In this document: in pieces, positions 13,819 to 17,031 of the stretch
How positions within the stretch are numbered: position 1 is the first letter of the stretch
How the letters are laid out: each line of letters starts with the position of its first letter
Origin: Candidatus Woesearchaeota archaeon
Lineage (GTDB): Archaea; Nanobdellota; Nanobdellia; Woesearchaeales; JACPBV01
Reading direction: 5' to 3'
Length of the DNA: 17,031 bases
NCBI GenBank assembly: GCA_019322475.1
Contig: JAHWIN010000056.1
Span: 1 to 17,031, forward strand
The notes under the pieces: generated by a model
What the model saw: the letters and a program-made list of their open reading frames with translations, nothing else
The model's database searches: none
What the model was told of the DNA's origin: nothing
Made by a program: the position numbers and the translations under genes

Positions 13819-13943
13819 CGCCACGGCCCGGATTTGAACCGGGATATCCGTAAGGAAACAAGCTTTTTGCTGGAAACTCCAAGCATACGCCTAAACTGCC
13901 TCTGCAGTTAAGATTGCGCAGTACCAGATTGTGCCACCGTGGC
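13819..13943 (-). tRNA. tRNA-Ser(GGA), predicted to contain two introns
   Basis: Acceptor GCCACGG/CCGTGGC, discriminator G73, a 3-bp D-stem (GCA/TGC), T-arm CCCGG-TTCAAAT-CCGGG and a 15-nt variable arm (TTTCC-TTAC-GGATA plus T) define a class II serine tRNA. Removing two segments completes it. Intron 1 (13885-13913, 29 nt) sits between positions 29 and 30: central helix GCGC/GCGT, bulges AAT and ATG, and an inner hairpin CTTAACTGC-AGAG-GCAGTTTAG. Intron 2 (13865-13876, 12 nt) sits at 37/38. The anticodon stem is then CAAGC/GCTTG and the loop TTGGAGA (anticodon GGA); the mature RNA is 84 nt. Exons are 13914-13943, 13877-13884 and 13819-13864. Intron 1 is well supported; intron 2 has a weak splice helix (TTGG against GCAA, one mismatch). 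Confidence 0.82.
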
Positions 13944-13985
13944 ATCTTTGGAGCTTCCTCATACAGGCACAATCATCGTCTGGAT

Positions 13986-13996
13986 TAAAAATATAT
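13986..13996 (-). promoter_or_regulatory. Probable promoter of the tRNA-Ser/tRNA-Glu unit
   Basis: The minus strand reads TTAAAAATATATC in the opposite sense, that is an A/T box TATATTTTTAA about 43-53 nt before the tRNA-Ser 5' end. A start near 13960 would give a leader of about 20 nt. The two tRNA genes are only 27 nt apart, so they are likely transcribed together. Confidence 0.4.
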
Positions 13997-14092
13997 CGCT
14001 TATAGACTGAGTTTTCGTGTTTATTTAAATGTTTTACTAATGTTAGTAAGCTTTCCGAATATGCTGCAGGGATAAATCCAGGGAGTGTAAAT

Positions 14093-14175
14093 GTATAGCA
14101 AAGTGGCATCCTGCATGCCGCACGCGGCAAACGGGTGCCACTGTGCTGCAGCAGTACTATCACTGAACTATATAC
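14093..14175. other. GC-rich nested inverted repeat, tRNA-like D-arm on the minus strand
   Basis: The outer ends GTATAG (14093-14098) and CTATATAC (14168-14175) are complementary. Inside lie AGTGGCA (14102-14108) with TGCCACT (14136-14142), and TGCCG-CACG-CGGCA (14116-14129). Read on the minus strand, the 5' part TAGTTCAGTGATAGTACTG looks like a tRNA D-arm. No T-arm (TTC motif) follows, so a working tRNA cannot be drawn. Its GC-rich core stands out from the A/T-rich surroundings and it lies downstream of the 14205-15659 gene on the same strand. It may be an RNA, a degenerate tRNA half, or a 3'-UTR structure. Confidence 0.35.
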
Positions 14176-14204
14176 TTCAGGACATCACTTTACAACCAAC
14201 CTTG

Positions 14205-15659
14205 CTAAGGGCTTATGCCTAAGCTGTTGGAACGGCTGGTTACCTCTTTTCCATTATACCTAAAAACTGCGATTGTGGGCGTCAGGTTAAACTCCCCTAC
14301 TATGGAAAGGTGGGACTTCACCTTATATGAAATCACCCTCTCGTCCCCTGCATCAAGAGAGTCTATATGCCATTTGATCACTGTCCCTTTTCTCTCATGC
14401 TTAAGTATCTTGGTAGGGTGTAATGTCCCTATAGTAAGGCCTTTCTCTATATTTATGATATTAGGTATCCTGTCGATGATCTCTATATTGTTTATCTTCC
14501 TCTTGCTCCTGTTGCTTACGTTAAGGATTATCTTCAGCTCAGATACCCCCCCTTCCTTAAGCGCTATGTTAGTCGACTTCTTGCTTATCGTAAGAGGGCT
14601 CCTCAGTACATAATATAGGGCTATTATAACGGCAAGCAGGATAAAGATTATAAGAAGTGTTATGTAATTGTTTGTAACATAGGCTGTAGTGCTCTCTCCG
14701 GGTGCCAGTTCGACAGGTATTGCAAGATAGCGTTTTCCATCCTCCTTTACAAACCTTCCCTTGGGCCTTGAAGAGGTAAAAAGCATCTGCAGGGTAGAAG
14801 ACTCTACCTTAAGCCCGTCTGAATACTTAATATTGCCCTCATTGCTGATCCTTATCTCCTTAGTGCTCTTCAAAAAGCCCATCTCTACATTCTCTTTTTT
14901 TATTATATTCTTGACCTCTATTATCTCAACCCTTCTGACCTCAGTGTCCAATGTCTTGTTGTTGGCCATAAGCTTGACTACTATAGTATCCTCCTGCGGC
15001 GGGGTCTTAGGGTCTATCTTGTTTGTTAATGTTACAGTCTTCTTCTCCTTTTTTCCCAAACTTTCCTTGATCTCCTCGTTTATAAGCGAACTCTCAACCT
15101 TTACTGTTATCTCGGGGTATTCTATTATGTTCTGGTTGTTCAAAATGACCTTGATGGGCATGCCCTTTGTAGGGTCTATCTTATCATCGACTGATATGGT
15201 AGCAAGCACGGTCTCAACATATGTTCCAGCTTCAGGAGAAACAACATTCACCCTCAAAAGCTTCTTCAGCTTATCCCCCTTGCTGACCTGCTCCACTATC
15301 ACATTCACATCATAGACCCCGTAATTCGAGACATAAAGCGGGTTTATGAACAGGGTTATCTCCTTCTTCCTCTCAGGCATGACAGTAAACTGGATAGGAT
15401 TAAGGACAGGGTCTGTCTTTATCTCCCATAACGGGTAGTCTAATGTCTTTACCTTAAAATCCTCAGAAGTGCTAAGGTCATTTCTCACCTCCAGCTTGTA
15501 TTCTGCAAGCTGCCCGAATGTTATGGTGCTGTCTACAGCCTCAAAAGAGGCGTCAAAGCTTCGGGCATATACGCTAAAAGAAAGCAATAATACAGCGATA
15601 AGCAATAAAACACCTTTTTTTATAGTTTCCATCCTGCAACCACTGGATTCATTAGCCAT
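14205..15659 (-). CDS. Secreted/membrane-anchored protein with DUF11-like C-terminal domain
   Basis: A 484-residue protein. A signal peptide or first anchor is at about 14-32 (KKGVLLLIAVLLLSFSVYA). Residues 33-325 are beta-rich and hydrophilic, in the style of extracellular Ig-like or NEW3/CARDB modules (ITFGQLAEYKLEVRNDLS; PEITVKVESSL). One strong membrane helix is at about 331-352 (ITLLIIFILLAVIIALYYVL), then a beta-rich domain, 365-484 (ELKIILNVSNRSKRKINNIE; GTVIKWHIDSLDAGDERVIS), that resembles DUF11 surface repeats. With a cleaved or N-in signal, that last domain would face the cytoplasm, which is odd. No enzyme motif is visible. An alternative start at residue 10 (METIKKG) may be the real one; TATA-like TTTTATATA (15668-15676) suits it, while TTTAAATAA (15684-15692) suits 15659. 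Confidence 0.8.
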   Translation of the reverse strand: MANESSGCRMETIKKGVLLLIAVLLLSFSVYARSFDASFEAVDSTITFGQLAEYKLEVRNDLSTSEDFKVKTLDYPLWEIKTDPVLNPIQFTVMPERKKEITLFINPLYVSNYGVYDVNVIVEQVSKGDKLKKLLRVNVVSPEAGTYVETVLATISVDDKIDPTKGMPIKVILNNQNIIEYPEITVKVESSLINEEIKESLGKKEKKTVTLTNKIDPKTPPQEDTIVVKLMANNKTLDTEVRRVEIIEVKNIIKKENVEMGFLKSTKEIRISNEGNIKYSDGLKVESSTLQMLFTSSRPKGRFVKEDGKRYLAIPVELAPGESTTAYVTNNYITLLIIFILLAVIIALYYVLRSPLTISKKSTNIALKEGGVSELKIILNVSNRSKRKINNIEIIDRIPNIINIEKGLTIGTLHPTKILKHERKGTVIKWHIDSLDAGDERVISYKVKSHLSIVGEFNLTPTIAVFRYNGKEVTSRSNSLGISP

Positions 15660-15683
15660 TAGAGGTATATAAAATTATCGATT

Positions 15684-15692
15684 ATTTAAATA
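15684..15692. promoter_or_regulatory. Shared A/T promoter region between the surface protein and HAD genes
   Basis: TTATTTAAATAA can serve as a TATA box on either strand. On the minus strand it is about 28 nt before the ATG at 15659. On the plus strand it, or the TTATTATACC at 15716-15725, would start the HAD message with a leader of 40-70 A-rich nucleotides. Confidence 0.4.
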
Positions 15693-15774
15693 ACAGCCAT
15701 ATTTTAAGGAAACCTTATTATACCCAGGGATTTCTCCAAAAAACAAAGAAAAACAGCAAAACCCAAAAAAGAAG

Positions 15775-16437
15775 ATGAAAAGCTACAAGCTGGTCTGCTT
15801 CGACGTTGACGGAACTCTTGTAGACAATATAGTATTCTCCTGGCAGCTTTTCCATGACTACTTCAGGACAGATGCTGAAAAAAGGGCAAAGGTAAGGGAA
15901 AAGTTCTACAAGGGAGAGATAAGCTATCTTGACTGGGCAAACCATGACATAAACATGTGGGTGGAAAAAAAGGCAAAAAAGCAGGATTTCCTCAGGGCTC
16001 TTGAAAAAAACAAAGTAAAGCTGATGCAGGGAGCTTTAGAGACGCTAAAAGCGCTAAAGGAAAAAGGGATAAGGCTGGCTGTAATCTCAGGCTCATTAAA
16101 CATAATCCTCGAATATGCCCTCCCCGATTACAGGGATTATTTCAGCGATGTTTTTCTTAGCCATATAAGCTTTGACAAAGTGGGGAACATAACAAAGGTG
16201 GCTGCAACAGAATATGACATGATAAAAAAAGCAGAGGCCCTGAGGATCATCGCCGAAAAAGAGAAGCTAAAGCTAAGTGAATGCGTGTTTGTAGGAGATC
16301 ACCATAATGATGTCCATATAGCAAAAGAAGCAGGGCTGGGTATAGCTTTTGACTGCAAGGACGAGCTGTTAAGGAAAGAAGCAGACATAATAATAGACAA
16401 AAAAGACCTAAGAGAAACGCTTAGATATATAATTTAG
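15775..16437 (+). CDS. HAD-superfamily phosphatase, SerB-like (IB)
   Basis: A 220-residue cytosolic phosphohydrolase of the haloacid dehalogenase superfamily. Motif I is FDVDGTLVDN with D10 as nucleophile and D12 as acid/base; motif II is the Ser in VISGS (S105); motif III/IV is VFVGDHHNDVHIAKEAGLG with D175 and D179 binding Mg2+. The helical cap (about 20-80) and the final GLGIAFDCKDELLRKEADIII are like phosphoserine phosphatase. Small phosphorylated metabolites are likely substrates, and phosphoserine is possible, but the family is too promiscuous to be sure. The end of the gene overlaps the convergent CoA-pathway ligase by 30 nt, so the two transcripts are antisense at their 3' ends. Confidence 0.9.
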   Translation: MKSYKLVCFDVDGTLVDNIVFSWQLFHDYFRTDAEKRAKVREKFYKGEISYLDWANHDINMWVEKKAKKQDFLRALEKNKVKLMQGALETLKALKEKGIRLAVISGSLNIILEYALPDYRDYFSDVFLSHISFDKVGNITKVAATEYDMIKKAEALRIIAEKEKLKLSECVFVGDHHNDVHIAKEAGLGIAFDCKDELLRKEADIIIDKKDLRETLRYII

Positions 16438-17031
16438 GGCCTCTTTAAGGATTTCTTTGTTGTTGTAACCATCTTTTCCTGCCTTTTGTCCTGTTGATGG
16501 CCTGTTCTCCTTTATCCTTCTTACAGCCTTTACAAGAAGCGGCACTGCCCTTGTTATATTGTCAACAATGGTTATCGAAGCCTTTTCAGCTGTTCTTGAC
16601 ATAGGATTAAGGTCTATGGTTATAACCTTCTTGCCCATCTTCCTAAGGGCCTCGCACCTGTCCCCGTCCTCCAAAGGCACAAGAACAACGTCTGCTTTGG
16701 CTATCCCTTCCTCATTGCAGAGTCTTCTGTTGCTTTCGATATGCTTGACAAGGGGTGCCTGAGGCATCAAGACCTCTTTTGCGCCGTGCTTTTCCAGGAA
16801 CATCCTTATTTTTTTCTCCCTTTCCATAGAAGGATGGAATATATTCACTTCAAGCCTGGCAGGAACAGCCTCTGCAAGCTCTACAAGCCCTTTAGGGCAT
16901 AAAGCTGCTGCATTGCCATTTACGGATATGACTGGATGTTTTGCCTGCAAAAGAAGCGAAGCAGAAGCGCCTATAGCTTTCATGGCAAAGCTTCTGGTCT
17001 TTTCTCCTATAAGATAGTCAAAAGCCTCTCC
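16408..17031 (-). CDS. 4-phosphopantoate-beta-alanine ligase (archaeal), 5' end outside the window
   Basis: The C-terminal 207 residues of the archaeal enzyme that joins 4-phosphopantoate and beta-alanine with ATP to form 4'-phosphopantothenate, an archaea-specific CoA biosynthesis step. The recognisable stretches are GEAFDYLIGEKT at the window edge, HPVISVNGNAAALCP, LEVNIFHPSMEREKKI, and KADVVLVPLEDGDRCEALRKMGK followed by VITIDLNPMSRTA. The reading frame stays open to the last base of the window and the family is normally 250 or more residues, so about 50 N-terminal residues lie beyond it; the internal ATG at 16983 is not the start. The C-terminal NRPSTGQKAGKDGYNN segment is polar and variable. 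CoA genes are often missing in DPANN genomes, so its presence argues for a lineage with partial biosynthetic capacity. Confidence 0.9.
   Translation of the reverse strand, partial: GEAFDYLIGEKTRSFAMKAIGASASLLLQAKHPVISVNGNAAALCPKGLVELAEAVPARLEVNIFHPSMEREKKIRMFLEKHGAKEVLMPQAPLVKHIESNRRLCNEEGIAKADVVLVPLEDGDRCEALRKMGKKVITIDLNPMSRTAEKASITIVDNITRAVPLLVKAVRRIKENRPSTGQKAGKDGYNNKEILKEALNYISKRFS

Noticed and set aside
13865..13913. Reading the tRNA-Ser as Cys(GCA) from TGCAGA or Leu(UAG) from TTTAGG
   Set aside because: Neither anticodon can be flanked by a paired stem. The discriminator G, long variable arm and CAAGC/GCTTG stem favour Ser(GGA).
13736..14163. Open reading frames of 78 and 90 codons on the minus strand across the tRNA genes
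   Set aside because: They run through both tRNAs and their introns, have no recognisable domain, and the tRNA folds fully explain the sequence.
14093..14175. A third tRNA (glycine- or cysteine-like) on the minus strand
   Set aside because: A D-arm-like segment is present, but there is no T-arm with a TTC loop, the acceptor would be A/T-rich, and no anticodon arm of the right length forms.
1..17031. CRISPR arrays, insertion sequences or transposase genes
   Set aside because: No regularly spaced repeats, no transposase-like ORF and no terminal inverted repeats with target duplication were seen.

Overview
The window is archaeal, and gene content points to a DPANN-like lineage such as the Woesearchaeota (an inference, not proven by any marker here). 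Supporting signs are an FKBP - ftsZ - secE - spt5 - rpl11 block, a COG1395-type regulator, an archaeal CMP kinase, an archaeal phosphopantoate-beta-alanine ligase, tRNA introns with bulge-helix-bulge splice signals, no encoded CCA, oligo-T terminators, and TATA boxes 25-35 nt before many start codons (leaderless mRNAs). Most of the window looks moderately AT-rich; roughly the first 1.1 kb is visibly richer in A+T.

Layout. 57-983 (-) is an unknown multi-pass membrane protein in the AT-rich segment. 1238-1612 (+) is a small four-helix membrane protein. 1631-3064 (-) is a MATE transporter and 3218-4099 (-) a COG1395-type HTH regulator. A bidirectional TATA region at 4121-4137 separates the regulator from cmk (4244-4783, +). 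Next come FKBP isomerase, FtsZ, SecE, Spt5 and an extended L11 (4858-8325, +), with an internal promoter before L11 and a T-rich terminator after it. The usual partners L1, L10 and L12 do not follow.

8545-12382 (+) looks like one operon: a short AbrB-like DNA-binding protein, a P2-type cation ATPase and a CaCA cation exchanger, joined by ATGA overlaps. This suggests a Ca2+ or related cation homeostasis unit. On the minus strand, 12471-13477 is an MNT-HEPN pair resembling type VII toxin-antitoxin systems.

13480-14204 has no protein gene. It holds a candidate structured RNA, tRNA-Glu(CUC) with one intron, tRNA-Ser(GGA) that can only be folded if two introns are removed, and an unexplained GC-rich nested inverted repeat. 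A secreted or membrane-anchored protein (14205-15659, -), a SerB-like HAD phosphatase (15775-16437, +) and the truncated CoA-pathway ligase (16408-17031, -) close the window.

The most distinctive items are the two-intron tRNA-Ser gene, the adjacent candidate RNA carrying a copy of the tRNA-Glu 3' end, the ATPase whose M4 signature is PNSLP instead of PEGLP, the long tail on L11, and a short upstream ORF in the cmk leader.
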